NCBI RefSeq assembly: GCF_010994755.1
Contig: NZ_WHSB02000022.1
Span: 31,298-95,297 of the forward strand
DNA: 64,000 bases
Direction: 5' to 3'
Source of the DNA: Shinella lacus
GTDB taxonomy: Bacteria > Pseudomonadota > Alphaproteobacteria > Rhizobiales > Rhizobiaceae
The notes beneath the pieces are model-generated. The model saw only the letters and a program-made list of their open reading frames with translations, was not told the origin of the DNA and did no database searches. Position numbers and translations under genes: made by a program. The stretch's first letter is position 1. The number at the start of each line of letters is the position of its first letter. Positions 28,213 to 36,777 of this stretch are shown here, piece after piece.

Positions 28213-28599
28213 TTAGCGGCTGACCTTGGGCCAGGACGGATCAAGGAAGCGCTGGATCTCGATGAGATAGCCGGCCGGGTCCCTGAGGAAGCAGTTATAG
28301 ACATTATACTGGCTGTTGAAAGCCGGCGGTTTTTCGAACGCAACGCCCTTTGCTTTTATGTGTTCGTACCAGCCGTCGACGTCCTCGGTTACCAGGGTAA
28401 CGATGACGCGATCACGGGCAAACAACGAGCCGTCCTTGCTGCAGACGGCGACAAATCCCGAGCCGGAGCTGTAAATACGGCAAGCTCCCTGATCGAGTGC
28501 CAGAGGAAGTTCCAAAACGCTTCCATAAAAATGAGCGGATGCGTCGAGGTCGTCGGTAAAGAGGAACGTGACAAGCTGGTCGAAGGGGGGAGGCGTCAT
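28213..28599 (-). CDS. VOC family (glyoxalase/bleomycin-resistance fold) protein
   Basis: 128 residues with the paired beta-alpha-beta-beta-beta pattern: TFLFTDDLDASAHFYGSVLE at the N-terminus and NCFLRDPAGYLIEIQRFL at the C-terminus with the metal-ligand-like Glu. ATG at 28599; upstream codons are antisense to other sequence. Last gene of a minus-strand group with the FAD oxidase and cupin, separated from the oxidase by 86 bases. Could be a lyase, dioxygenase or binding protein; function not assigned. Confidence 0.82.
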   Translation of the reverse strand: MTPPPFDQLVTFLFTDDLDASAHFYGSVLELPLALDQGACRIYSSGSGFVAVCSKDGSLFARDRVIVTLVTEDVDGWYEHIKAKGVAFEKPPAFNSQYNVYNCFLRDPAGYLIEIQRFLDPSWPKVSR

Positions 28600-28685
28600 G
28601 GGGTATGTCCTGTGAAGGTTTGATGTAGAGATCTCACATTGCGCTTGCGATGTTCGTCGGCAGGATTGCGGACGCCATCGACTGT

Positions 28686-29990
28686 TCAGTCGAGCCAGCG
28701 CGCTGCCTTGTCCAGAAGACGGTATCCTGTCCCTATTATCGGCAGGAACCAGGGTTTGCCGTTGTAGAAATAGAGCCGTGGGAACCGGCTTCCTATGATG
28801 CCGCGATCCGTATTCGGCCGGCCCAGCATGTGTTCGGCAATACGATGGCCCAGATAGGTCTGGCCTGAAATGCCGTTCCCGTTGCAGCAGGAAACGTAAT
28901 AGATTCCGTCGCTCATACGGCCGCCATGCGTGCAAAAATCCAGCGCGAAGCTGACATTGCCCAACCAAGCATGGGATAGTGCAACGCCGCGTGTTTCAGG
29001 GAATGTATGCTCCATGAAGCCGCGCAAACCCTCGGCGCCTTGCTCCGCGGTCGACGTTCGGAATCGCGCTCGACCGCCAAAGAGGATGCGCTTTCCGTCA
29101 GGCGAGCGGCGAAAATAATAGAGCACACGTTTGGTGTCGAAGACCGCGCGGTTTTGTGGGATCAGCCTTTCGAGCAGGTCGAAAGGCATTTCCTCCGTTG
29201 CGATCATGTAGCTCTGGACCGGGATCGAGCGCTTTCGCAGCCATGGCGTCTCGGGACCGGCATAACCGTTCACGCCGAGGAGAATCCTGTCGGTGTGGAT
29301 CTCGATGGAATCGCGATTTTCCACATTTTGCAGGCGCGCTACATGTCCTTGCCCATCTTGTCGGGCGCCGAGGAAGCGCCATCCGGTAAAAATGCGTACG
29401 CCAAGATCTACGGCCCGCCTAGCCAAAGCCTGAACATATTTCCCGGGATGGATCGTGCCCTGGCCATGAATGACCATGGCGCCGCGATAGATGTCGGTCT
29501 TTAGAACCGAATGGACCTTGTCCTGTTCGAGGATGTCCATGTTTTTTTGGTTTTCGGAAGCGAGGCGACCGCGCATCTCACGCAGCTTAGTCAAATCCTT
29601 GCGCGTGTAGGCCGCGACGACGGCGCCGGACAGGTTCAGGTCAATTGGGTCGCTCAATGTGGCTGCGCGCTGAATCATGAAGGACATGGACGAGCCGTAG
29701 TCATCCATGATTTCGCTTGCCCGCTTCTCGCCATAGCGCTTGCTTGCCTGAGCGAGGGTGAATTTCGCGCTATTGCCGATCATCCCTCCATTTCGAGAGC
29801 TGGCACCCTCACCGATACGCATCGCATCGACGACCACGACTTCGGTTAGGCCCGCCTCGGCTAATGTGATCGCCGCCGAGAGCCCCGTGTAACCGGAGCC
29901 GATGATCAGAGCGGTGCAGGTCGTCTTGTCGAAAGACCGCTCCCCGTGTTGAGGCTCGGCTTCTTCCCACCAGAAAGGCGTTGTCTTCAT
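28686..29990 (-). CDS. FAD-dependent amine oxidase (DadA/PuuB-like)
   Basis: 434 residues. N-terminal pattern TTPFWWEE followed by ALIIGSGYTGLSAAITLAEAG and VVVDAMRIGEGASSRNGGMI, with the NGG loop after the FAD motif, is typical of gamma-glutamylputrescine oxidase (PuuB), glycine oxidase and DadA-like enzymes. C-terminal GNGISGQTYLGHRIAEHMLG completes FAD binding. ATG at 29990 with GAGAG before it. Its neighbours, a cupin of the DUF861 type and an XRE-cupin regulator, form the trio common around amine and polyamine oxidases, so an amine substrate is likely. Confidence 0.88.
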   Translation of the reverse strand: MKTTPFWWEEAEPQHGERSFDKTTCTALIIGSGYTGLSAAITLAEAGLTEVVVVDAMRIGEGASSRNGGMIGNSAKFTLAQASKRYGEKRASEIMDDYGSSMSFMIQRAATLSDPIDLNLSGAVVAAYTRKDLTKLREMRGRLASENQKNMDILEQDKVHSVLKTDIYRGAMVIHGQGTIHPGKYVQALARRAVDLGVRIFTGWRFLGARQDGQGHVARLQNVENRDSIEIHTDRILLGVNGYAGPETPWLRKRSIPVQSYMIATEEMPFDLLERLIPQNRAVFDTKRVLYYFRRSPDGKRILFGGRARFRTSTAEQGAEGLRGFMEHTFPETRGVALSHAWLGNVSFALDFCTHGGRMSDGIYYVSCCNGNGISGQTYLGHRIAEHMLGRPNTDRGIIGSRFPRLYFYNGKPWFLPIIGTGYRLLDKAARWLD

Positions 29991-30046
29991 GAGCGCTCTC
30001 GTTTCGTTGATTTCGGAATACCCGGCTGGACGAAGGTGAGATGGGC

Positions 30047-30514
30047 TCAAAGCCGCGTGGAGAAATAGACCTTCTTGACGGCGCTCACTGTCTTCCAGCT
30101 GCCGGTAAAGCCTGGTTCCAGCACGACCAGATCGCCGGAACCGAAACGCTTCGGAGTGGGAACGCCGTCCTCGAAAAGATCGATCTCGCCTTCAAGAATA
30201 TAGAAGCTCTCGATGAAATTGTTGTCCCGGACCACCCGGTGGTGGCCGGGTGTCGCCGACCATGTGCCGGTCATGATCGGTCCATCGATCAGGGGCCAGG
30301 TCGTAAATGCCGGCGCTCCATCGATCAGCAGTGCTGGATCTGGAAGGCCTGGCTCTCCCTGGCCCAGATCAGCGCTCCGCGCATATTTGTGTTTACAGAC
30401 GATCTTAGCTTCCTGATCCAACAGAATGGTTCCTTCTGGTAACGCGCCTGTACCGGGATTTCTTGCTTGAGTTCGCCGTACCTTGCATTGTCGCGGTTCC
30501 CGGCGATATCCCAT
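30047..30514 (-). CDS. Cupin domain protein (DUF861/Cupin_3 type)
   Basis: 155 residues if started at 30514; the start is uncertain because the first 25 residues look unlike family N-termini. The cupin barrel is clear from about residue 65: GTWSATPGHHRVVRD, NFIESFYILEGEIDLFEDG, GSGDLVVLEPGFTGSWKT. This is the small cupin_3 family found beside amine oxidases, related to the barrel of ureidoglycine aminohydrolase. It precedes the PuuB-like oxidase with 56 bases between and is divergent from the XRE-cupin regulator. A second cupin of this family is at 44164. Confidence 0.8.
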   Translation of the reverse strand: MGYRREPRQCKVRRTQARNPGTGALPEGTILLDQEAKIVCKHKYARSADLGQGEPGLPDPALLIDGAPAFTTWPLIDGPIMTGTWSATPGHHRVVRDNNFIESFYILEGEIDLFEDGVPTPKRFGSGDLVVLEPGFTGSWKTVSAVKKVYFSTRL

Positions 30515-30570
30515 CCGGCTTGACGCTCATGAGGCTGCCGGTTAGAAATGTCCGTAAAAAATAGGGTATA

Positions 30571-30598
30571 ATTAAAAAATTTGTCAATGGATTTTAAT
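30571..30598. promoter_or_regulatory. ATTAAAA-N14-TTTTAAT operator, copy 1
   Basis: Inverted repeat ATTAAAA (30571-30577) and TTTTAAT (30592-30598) with a 14-base spacer, between the divergent cupin and XRE-cupin genes. The same arms with the same spacer, and a matching ATG-ATTTTAATAT flank, recur at 31580-31607 before the aminotransferase operon. Most likely the site of the XRE-cupin protein. Confidence 0.65.
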
Positions 30599-30648
30599 AT
30601 GGCTAATTTTTCAAGTCTAAAAGACGCGCCAAAAAGGAAACAATCGCA

Positions 30649-31245
30649 GTGCAGCCTGATCTGAACCTTCTCGATGTGGAGTCCGATGCGAGCGTGGTCG
30701 GGTCGACGTTGCGGCGACGCCGACAAATACGCGGCTTGTCGCTCAAGCAGGTGGCCGACACCTCGGGAATTTCCGTCGGCATGCTGAGCCAGGTCGAGCG
30801 CGGGCTCGCCGCCCCTTCGATCAAAACCCTCAGGGCGATCTGTGCTGCGATGGATATGCCCGTCAATTGGCTTTTCCAGACAAACGGCGGGCCGGAAAGC
30901 CAGGCTGCCGAATATATCGTGCCGCGCGACGCCCGCCGGTCGCTATCCTATCAGGATGGGTTGATACTCAAGGAACTGCTCACGCCGGACACGCAGCCGG
31001 AAATCCAGATGATCCGCTTCGTGCTCAAGCCTGGGGCCTCTTCGGGCGAGGCTTACAACAACTCCGAGGGGGGCAAGTGCGGGATCGTTCTGACCGGAAC
31101 GCTCGGACTTGAATTGAACGGTACTGTTTTTGTTGTTCAAACGGGTGACAGTTTCGCCTTCCCTGCGACGGATATGGTGCGCTTCTGGGCCATTGGCGAT
31201 GAGAACTGCGAGGTCGTCTGGGTTGTGGCGCCCGCCACGGTGTAA
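30649..31245 (+). CDS. XRE family regulator with C-terminal cupin (PuuR/SutR-like)
   Basis: 198 residues from a GTG at 30649 with AGGAAA before it. Residues about 18-72 form a Cro/XRE helix-turn-helix (LRRRRQIRGLSLKQVADTSG, then MLSQVERGLAAPSIKTLRAI); residues about 110-190 form a cupin ligand domain (VLKPGASSGEAYNNSEGGK ... GDSFAFPATDMVRFW). This architecture is that of PuuR and similar repressors of amine and amino-acid catabolism. It sits between divergent amine-oxidase genes and the aminotransferase/ABC operon, each of which has an ATTAAAA-N14-TTTTAAT site, so it is the natural candidate to control both. Confidence 0.9.
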   Translation: MQPDLNLLDVESDASVVGSTLRRRRQIRGLSLKQVADTSGISVGMLSQVERGLAAPSIKTLRAICAAMDMPVNWLFQTNGGPESQAAEYIVPRDARRSLSYQDGLILKELLTPDTQPEIQMIRFVLKPGASSGEAYNNSEGGKCGIVLTGTLGLELNGTVFVVQTGDSFAFPATDMVRFWAIGDENCEVVWVVAPATV

Positions 31246-31579
31246 ATAGAAAACGGCGGGCGGAAGGCGACCGCGCGTAACGTGTTTGCGCGGAGCGGCT
31301 TATTTTCAGCATGCATCATGCGGGCGTCATATGGGCGACAATATGCGCCGGGTTCGGACAGGTTTTGACCGCGACCTTGGTGCCTTCAAGGCGTTAGCTG
31401 CCGTCTCGCCTGTTTGATTTTTCCGCCGATCAAAGCCTGCGCCGGGCGCGAGGGGGCAGCGATGTAAGCCAGCGGCGTTCACCGGCAGCTCGCTTTCGGT
31501 GGTGTGCGCCGATGCTATGCCTGAATCGCGCGGCCGGCTGCTTCCTTGCCGTAAGATTCTTGTCCAGAAAATTACCTAT
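31246..31579. other. Intergenic stretch without a recognisable gene
   Basis: About 330 GC-rich bases after the XRE-cupin stop. No open frame with a ribosome site or family motif on either strand. It may be decayed coding sequence; the promoter elements of the next operon begin only at 31580. Confidence 0.5.
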
Positions 31580-31607
31580 ATTAAAAATAAACTGCATGAA
31601 TTTTAAT
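31580..31607. promoter_or_regulatory. ATTAAAA-N14-TTTTAAT operator, copy 2
   Basis: ATTAAAA (31580-31586) and TTTTAAT (31601-31607) with the same 14-base spacer as at 30571. It lies 240 bases before the aminotransferase gene in an AT-rich island. Confidence 0.65.
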
Positions 31608-31756
31608 ATTGCCCGATTTTCCTGGTGCCCATAATTCTAGCGCCCGTGCGCAGCACGTCGCGCGCGATCTCGTCGAGAGCCGTTGCCCTACAAGTTTGCG
31701 GCAAACGTGAGCTCGAGAATCTGCTGCAGAGCGCTTTTTCATAAGATACGGCCTCT

Positions 31757-31789
31757 AATATATAGCTGTCTATAAAATGATAGTTGACT
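31757..31789. promoter_or_regulatory. AT-rich operator (motif B) before the aminotransferase operon
   Basis: The left half (31757-31776) matches 26261-26280 at 18 of 20 positions. The right half CTATAAAATGATAGTTGACT (31770-31789) matches the reverse complement of 45982-46001 at 19 of 20. It therefore bridges the two other copies and is the best single representative of the motif. It lies 55 bases before the aminotransferase ATG. Confidence 0.7.
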
Positions 31790-31844
31790 TTAATTTTGAT
31801 GTCAGCTTACGTGATGGGAACGGGGAAGGAGGCCCGATCCGAAA

Positions 31845-33080
31845 ATGAAGTCTGGAACCGAACTCTTGATGATCCCGGGGCCGACCACTCTGCCGGCCGA
31901 GGTGCTGCGGGCCTTGGCCCGGCCTTCGATAGATATTTATCAAGGGCCGTTGCATGACGTGTCGATCGACTGCATCGCAGGCCTGCAGGAACTCTTCGGC
32001 ACGCGTGAAAAAACCTACATTTTTACCGCCAATGGCCACGGTGCCTGGGAGGCGGCGCTCTGCAACACATTGAGCCGCGGCGATCTTGTGCTGGTGCTGG
32101 AATCCGGCTTTTTCGCCGTCGACTGGGCCGATACTGCCAAGCAGTTGGGTCTTGAGATCGAGATTTTGCCGGGTAGCTGGCGCGCTGCTGTCGATCCGCA
32201 GGCGCTGGCTGAACGGCTGGCCAAAGATACAGACCGGCGCATCCGCGCCGTGCTCACAACGCAGGTCGATACCGCATCGGGCGTCTGCAACGACATTCCG
32301 GCGATCCGCCGCGCACTCACCGATACCGGCCATGACGCGCTGCTGATGGTCGATTGCATCGCATCGCTCGGGGCGACAGAATTCCGCTTCGACGAATGGG
32401 GCATCGACCTTGCTGTCGCCGCATCCCAGAAGGCGCTGATGACGCCGCCGGGCCTCGCTTTCCACGCCGTTGGTCCGCGCGCACGCCAGCGCCACCAGAC
32501 GGCCGGTCTTCGTACGAACTACTGGGACTGGACGTTGCGCGATCGACCGGACCATTATTATTGGCACTCCGGCACGCCGCCTGTGAATCTCCTCTTTGCC
32601 TTGCAGGCTGCGATCGGCCTCATTCGTCGTGAAGGCCTTTCGGCCGTCATCGCCCGACACGACCTCCTGGCCGAGGCGACCCGGCTGGCCGTGGGCTGCT
32701 GGTCGGTGCCGGGCGGCGTCGAGCTCAATATCCCGGCTGCGGGCGAACAGGCCAATTCCGTAACCCTCGTGCGGATCCCGGAGGGGACGGTACGCCCGGT
32801 GGTGGAATTCTGCCAGCAGCACTGCGGCGTCCTCTTCGGCGAAGGTATCGGGCCCGCGCTGCGTGGCCGGGCGATCCGTATCGGCCATATGGGCCATGTC
32901 GGCGCCCCGCAGCTCCTCGGCGCGCTCGGCTGTCTGGAAATGGCCTTCAAGGTGCTGGACATCCCCCATGCCGAGGGCGGGGTCGCGGCTGCGATCTCGC
33001 ATTTCGCGAAAGCTTCGCAGGGCGGCAACGTCCTTGCCATCGATCAGCATGCCCAATCCATAAAAAAGAGAGGAACGTGA
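31845..33080 (+). CDS. Class V aminotransferase (alanine/serine-glyoxylate type)
   Basis: 411-residue PLP aminotransferase of fold type I. N-terminal LLMIPGPTTLPAEVLRAL is the usual opening of serine-glyoxylate/alanine-glyoxylate aminotransferases; TANGHGAWEAAL, the PLP Asp in LLMVDCIASLGA and the Schiff-base Lys in VAASQKALMTPPGLAF follow. C-terminal IRIGHMGHV is also typical. ATG at 31845. One base separates its stop from the first binding-protein gene, so it leads an operon with a polar-amino-acid ABC importer: the imported compound is probably an amino acid or amine transaminated here (inference). Confidence 0.88.
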   Translation: MKSGTELLMIPGPTTLPAEVLRALARPSIDIYQGPLHDVSIDCIAGLQELFGTREKTYIFTANGHGAWEAALCNTLSRGDLVLVLESGFFAVDWADTAKQLGLEIEILPGSWRAAVDPQALAERLAKDTDRRIRAVLTTQVDTASGVCNDIPAIRRALTDTGHDALLMVDCIASLGATEFRFDEWGIDLAVAASQKALMTPPGLAFHAVGPRARQRHQTAGLRTNYWDWTLRDRPDHYYWHSGTPPVNLLFALQAAIGLIRREGLSAVIARHDLLAEATRLAVGCWSVPGGVELNIPAAGEQANSVTLVRIPEGTVRPVVEFCQQHCGVLFGEGIGPALRGRAIRIGHMGHVGAPQLLGALGCLEMAFKVLDIPHAEGGVAAAISHFAKASQGGNVLAIDQHAQSIKKRGT

Positions 33081-33081
33081 C
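33037..33081 (+). repeat. Direct repeat, copy 1 (3' end of aminotransferase plus leader)
   Basis: The segment beginning ATCGATCAGCATGCC and ending GAGAGGAACGTGAC recurs at about 33974-34018 with few changes, exactly 937 bases downstream. Here it encodes the last residues of the aminotransferase (IDQHAQSIKKRGT). It marks the left border of the tandem duplication that produced the two binding-protein genes. Confidence 0.75.
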
Positions 33082-33921
33082 ATGACCAGACTTCTGGCAG
33101 CATTGCTTTTGTGCACGGCGGCGACTGTCGGCCTGAGCCCGGCCTTCGCGGAGGACAAGCCGCCCCTTCCGGAGCGTATCGTTTCAACGGGCACGGTGCG
33201 CGTCGCCGTCAATGCCGCCTATCCCCCCATGGAATCGCGTGATCCGACGACCAATGAATTTGTCGGCTTCGATATCGACCTCGGCAATGCACTTGCCGCC
33301 GAGCTTGGCCTGAAGGCCGAATGGATCGACGGTCAGTTCTCGCAAACGCTCCCGTCGCTGGTCTCGAAGCGTGTCGATCTCATTCAAAGCTCCATGACCG
33401 ACACCTGGGAGCGTCAGAAAACCGTCGATTTCGTCGACTACATGGTATCGGGCGATCAGGTCTATGCGATGGTCGACGGCCCGATCAAAAAGGTCGAGGA
33501 CATTTGCGGTCAAAAGGTAACCGTGAGCCAGGCAACGACCACGGAGAAAACGCTCCGCAAATGGAACGAGGATAATTGCATCGGCAAGGGCAAGCCTTCC
33601 GTCGACATCGTTATCGACAGCAGCTTCGGCCAGCAGATCGCCAACATGAAGCAGAAACGCACGGTCGCCGGCGTCCAGGGGGTGGAGGGCATCGGCCTCA
33701 TCATCAAGGACTCCAAGGGCACGATGCAGACCATTGGCGAACCGCTCGCCGTCAGCCACACGGGTCTTGCCTTCCTCAAGGAAGACACGCAGTTGCGTGA
33801 CGCCTACATGTGGGCGCTGAAGCGCCTGCACGCCAACGGCACCTATGACAAGCTCCTCGAAAAATGGAATCTCGAGGGCGCGGCCTATCCCGAGCCGACG
33901 ATCAACAAAGCCACGGAATAG
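33082..33921 (+). CDS. ABC transporter substrate-binding protein, family 3 (copy 1)
   Basis: 279-residue periplasmic amino-acid-type binding protein. Signal peptide MTRLLAALLLCTAATVGLSP with cleavage after AFA. The mature part shows the family-3 pattern: VRVAVNAAYPPMESRD, EFVGFDIDLGNALAAELG, and the ERQKTVDFVDY region that contacts the ligand. About four fifths identical to the next gene, with the same length. GAGAGGAA precedes the ATG. The two copies differ noticeably in the MTDTWERQKT stretch and in residues 150-165, so ligand preferences may have diverged. Confidence 0.9.
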   Translation: MTRLLAALLLCTAATVGLSPAFAEDKPPLPERIVSTGTVRVAVNAAYPPMESRDPTTNEFVGFDIDLGNALAAELGLKAEWIDGQFSQTLPSLVSKRVDLIQSSMTDTWERQKTVDFVDYMVSGDQVYAMVDGPIKKVEDICGQKVTVSQATTTEKTLRKWNEDNCIGKGKPSVDIVIDSSFGQQIANMKQKRTVAGVQGVEGIGLIIKDSKGTMQTIGEPLAVSHTGLAFLKEDTQLRDAYMWALKRLHANGTYDKLLEKWNLEGAAYPEPTINKATE

Positions 33922-33943
33922 TGTGCATGGGGCCATGGTCCCT

Positions 33944-33969
33944 GCCTCGCCGCGAATTCGCGGCGAGGC
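33944..33969 (+). terminator. 26-base perfect palindrome between the two binding-protein genes
   Basis: GCCTCGCCGCG - AATT - CGCGGCGAGGC, an 11-base GC stem 23 bases after the first binding-protein stop, with no T-run after it. Most likely an intercistronic hairpin that attenuates read-through or protects the 3' end of the upstream message. Confidence 0.6.
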
Positions 33970-33973
33970 CTCG

Positions 33974-34018
33974 GGGATCGATCAGCATGCCAAATCCCTA
34001 AAAAGAGAGGAACGTGAC
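33974..34018 (+). repeat. Direct repeat, copy 2 (duplicated aminotransferase tail)
   Basis: A copy of the last ~14 codons of the aminotransferase plus ribosome site, lying in the intergenic leader of the second binding-protein gene, where it has no coding role. It shows that the duplicated unit started inside the aminotransferase gene. Confidence 0.75.
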
Positions 34019-34858
34019 ATGAGTAGACTTCTTGCAGCATTGCTTTTGTGCACGGCGGCAACCGCCAGCCTGGGCCCGGCCTTGGCGGAGGACAAGCCGG
34101 CCCTTCCGGAGCGTATCGTCGCAACGGGTACGGTGCGCATTGCCGTCAATGCCGCCTATCCTCCCATGGAATCGCGCGATCCGACGACCAATGAATTCAT
34201 CGGTTTCGATATCGATCTCGGCAATGCACTTGCCGCCGAGCTTGGCCTGAAGGCCGAATGGATCGACGGGCAATTCTCCCAAACGCTCCCGTCGCTGGTT
34301 TCGAAGCGTGTCGACCTCATTCATAGTGCGATGATCGACACCAAGGAGCGTCAGGAGACGGTCGATTTCATCGACTATCTGGTATCCGGCCAGCAGGTCT
34401 ATGCAATGATCGATGGCCCGATCAAAGCGGTCGAGGACATGTGCGGTCAGAAGGTCGCCGTGAGCAAGGGCACGACGGCGCTCAAGGCGCTTACCAAATG
34501 GAACGAGGAGAACTGCGTCGGCAAGGGCAAGCCTGCCGTCGACATGGTTATCGACAGCAGCTTCGGCCAGCAGATCGCCAACATGAAGCAGAAACGCACG
34601 GTCGCCGGCGTCCAGGGCCTGGAGGGCATCGGCGTCATCATCGAAGACTCCAAGGGCACGATGGCGCTGGTTGGCAAGCCGATCACCGCCAGCAATGCGG
34701 GACTCGCCTTCCTTAAGGAAGACACGCAGCTGCGTGACGCTTACATGTGGGCTATGAAGCGCAAATTTGCCGACGGCACCTATCACAAGCTCCTCGAAAA
34801 ATGGAACCTCAAGGCTTCCGCCTATCCGGAGCCGACATTCAACAACAACGCGGAGTGA
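34019..34858 (+). CDS. ABC transporter substrate-binding protein, family 3 (copy 2)
   Basis: 279-residue paralogue of the preceding gene, with signal peptide MSRLLAALLLCTAATASLGP and cleavage after ALA. Same conserved motifs (VRIAVNAAYPPMESRD, EFIGFDIDLGNALAAELG, ERQETVDFIDY). Substitutions relative to copy 1 concentrate in segments expected to line the ligand cleft. The TGA stop overlaps the start of the permease gene (TGATG), so this copy is translationally tied to the transporter, whereas copy 1 is separated by a hairpin. Confidence 0.9.
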   Translation: MSRLLAALLLCTAATASLGPALAEDKPALPERIVATGTVRIAVNAAYPPMESRDPTTNEFIGFDIDLGNALAAELGLKAEWIDGQFSQTLPSLVSKRVDLIHSAMIDTKERQETVDFIDYLVSGQQVYAMIDGPIKAVEDMCGQKVAVSKGTTALKALTKWNEENCVGKGKPAVDMVIDSSFGQQIANMKQKRTVAGVQGLEGIGVIIEDSKGTMALVGKPITASNAGLAFLKEDTQLRDAYMWAMKRKFADGTYHKLLEKWNLKASAYPEPTFNNNAE

Positions 34859-35748
34859 TGTGCATGAGCGCCGAAACGCTTTCCGGGCCGCGGCTCGGCG
34901 TATCCGAGGTGACGCTGCCGGGTATCGATGTTGCCACGGCGACCCGGATCCGCAGGTTCAAGCCGTGGCGGTTACTCCAGCTCGCTCTGGCCGTCGGGTT
35001 CCTCGTGTTCATCGTCAACGCCTTTGCGAAGGCGCAGATCGAATGGCCTGTCGTCGGGCAATATCTGTTTGCGCCTTCGGTTTTCATAGGGCTCGGCTTC
35101 ACCGTCTTGATGACGGTGGTGTCCATGGTGATCGGGCTTATCGTCGCCGTCATGGTGGCCGTGGGTTTCGGCTCGCACAATTTCGTCGTCCGGTGGATAG
35201 CCAAGTCCTACGTCTGGCTTTTCCGGGGAACGCCACTGCTCCTGCAGCTGCTTCTGTGGTTCAATATGGCGCTGGTCTTTCCGGCGATCGGGCTGCCGGG
35301 CATCGGCTACAAACCCACAGTCGAACTGATGACGCCCTTCATAGGCGCGGCGATCGGGCTCGGGCTCAATGCTGGCGCCTATATGTCGGAGATCATCCGT
35401 GCAGGGCTTCTGTCGGTCGACACTGGCCAGTACGAGGCCGCCAAGGCGATCGGAATGACCCGTGGCAAAGCCTTGCGCAAGGTGATCTTCCCGCAGGCGA
35501 TGCGCGTCATCATTCCGCCGATCGGCAATGAATTCATCGGCATGACCAAAAGCACCTCGCTTGCCAGCGTCATCGGCTTCAGTGAAATGCTCTTTGTCGT
35601 GCAGTCTATCTACTTCAACAATTTCCGGGTGATCGAGCTCCTGATCGTCGCGGCCGTCTGGTATCTGGTGGTCACGACGCTGCTGTCGATCGGACAACAT
35701 TACCTGGAGCAACGGTTCGGGCGCGGTTTCGGGACCGGGAGGCATTGA
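34858..35748 (+). CDS. Amino acid ABC transporter permease (HisMQ/GlnP type)
   Basis: 296 residues with about 40 leading cytoplasmic residues and then five or so membrane segments. The EAA motif of the family is [24 protein letters not shown], seen around residues 195-215, preceded by [22 protein letters not shown]. The ATG at 34858 overlaps the binding-protein stop; a second ATG at 34864 is possible. Only one permease gene is present, so it must act as a homodimer, in keeping with several polar-amino-acid importers. Ends in an ATGA-type overlap with the ATPase. Confidence 0.9.
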   Translation: MCMSAETLSGPRLGVSEVTLPGIDVATATRIRRFKPWRLLQLALAVGFLVFIVNAFAKAQIEWPVVGQYLFAPSVFIGLGFTVLMTVVSMVIGLIVAVMVAVGFGSHNFVVRWIAKSYVWLFRGTPLLLQLLLWFNMALVFPAIGLPGIGYKPTVELMTPFIGAAIGLGLNAGAYMSEIIRAGLLSVDTGQYEAAKAIGMTRGKALRKVIFPQAMRVIIPPIGNEFIGMTKSTSLASVIGFSEMLFVVQSIYFNNFRVIELLIVAAVWYLVVTTLLSIGQHYLEQRFGRGFGTGRH

Positions 35749-36563
35749 TGGCAGTGATCACGGCAATGAATGTCTGCAAAAGCTACGGCCATTTGCAGGT
35801 GCTGAAGGACATCAATCTGGAGATCCAGAAAGGCGAGGTGGTCTGTATCATCGGCCCGTCCGGCTCCGGAAAGACGACGTTCCTGCGCTGCATCAACCAG
35901 CTGGAGAAGATCAACGGCGGCTCGCTCTGGGTCAACGGCAACCTCACCGGTTACCGCATCGTCGGCGAGCGGCTGCTCGAACTCGACGAGCATGAGATCG
36001 CGCGCCAACGACGCGCAACCGGCATGGTCTTCCAACGCTTCAACCTCTTCAGCCACCTCACGGCTCAGCAAAACGTTTCGCTCGGTCCGGTCGAGGTGCT
36101 TGGCCAGTCGCCCAAGCTTGCGGCGTCCCAAGCGCTGGAGCTTCTCGACAGGGTGGGGCTTGCGCATAAGGCCGGCGCCTATCCTGCCGAACTCTCCGGC
36201 GGCCAGCAGCAACGGGTGGCGATCGCCCGTGCCCTCGCCATGAAGCCGGACGTCCTCCTCTTCGACGAACCGACCTCGGCGCTCGATCCGGAACTCGTCG
36301 GCGAGGTGCTGAAGGTGATGAAAGAGGTCGCCGAAAGCGGCATCACAATGGTCGTCGCCACCCATGAGCTCAACTTCGCCCGTGACGTGTCGCATCGCGT
36401 CGTCTTCATGGCCGATGGCCGCATTGTCGAAGTCGGCAAGCCTGACGATATCCTGCGCAATCCGCAGGAGCCGCGCCTTCAGAAATTCCTGAGCGCGATC
36501 GCGACGGCCCCCCGACCTGAGTCCGCAGACGTGGCGGTGTCCGCCCTTGGGCAGGCGCTGTGA
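35748..36563 (+). CDS. Amino acid ABC transporter ATP-binding protein (GlnQ type)
   Basis: 271 residues. Walker [10 protein letters not shown], signature [15 protein letters not shown], Walker [14 protein letters not shown], switch His in [10 protein letters not shown]. The N-terminal half has the family's [16 protein letters not shown]-loop segment. The C-terminal 20 residues are an extra tail. The ATG at 35748 overlaps the permease stop. Completes the aminotransferase-binding protein-binding protein-permease-ATPase operon. A 42-codon open frame starting at GTG 36560 follows but shows no recognisable family. Confidence 0.92.
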   Translation: MAVITAMNVCKSYGHLQVLKDINLEIQKGEVVCIIGPSGSGKTTFLRCINQLEKINGGSLWVNGNLTGYRIVGERLLELDEHEIARQRRATGMVFQRFNLFSHLTAQQNVSLGPVEVLGQSPKLAASQALELLDRVGLAHKAGAYPAELSGGQQQRVAIARALAMKPDVLLFDEPTSALDPELVGEVLKVMKEVAESGITMVVATHELNFARDVSHRVVFMADGRIVEVGKPDDILRNPQEPRLQKFLSAIATAPRPESADVAVSALGQAL

Positions 36564-36777
36564 CCGAAATCCTGCCGAAGGCCGCGAGGCTTACGGTTTT
36601 CTCTCATGGCTGCGGCGTGCTTGACGGACGTGTCGATCCTTCTCTTCATGCCAATGCGGAAACCTCGCGCAGCAGAAGTCGGCGCTGATCAAGTGCAGCG
36701 GTGCGCGGAGCGGTGATTGAATGTAATAGCGCGGTGCACAGGAGAGTATAAATGCAAGAAAACAAGAAGTTTAACCT

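Noticed and set aside
36560..36688. 42-codon open frame starting at a GTG overlapping the ATPase stop
   Set aside because: The overlap is attractive, but the product has no recognisable motif and a Ser/Arg-rich end; possibly a decayed gene start, not callable.
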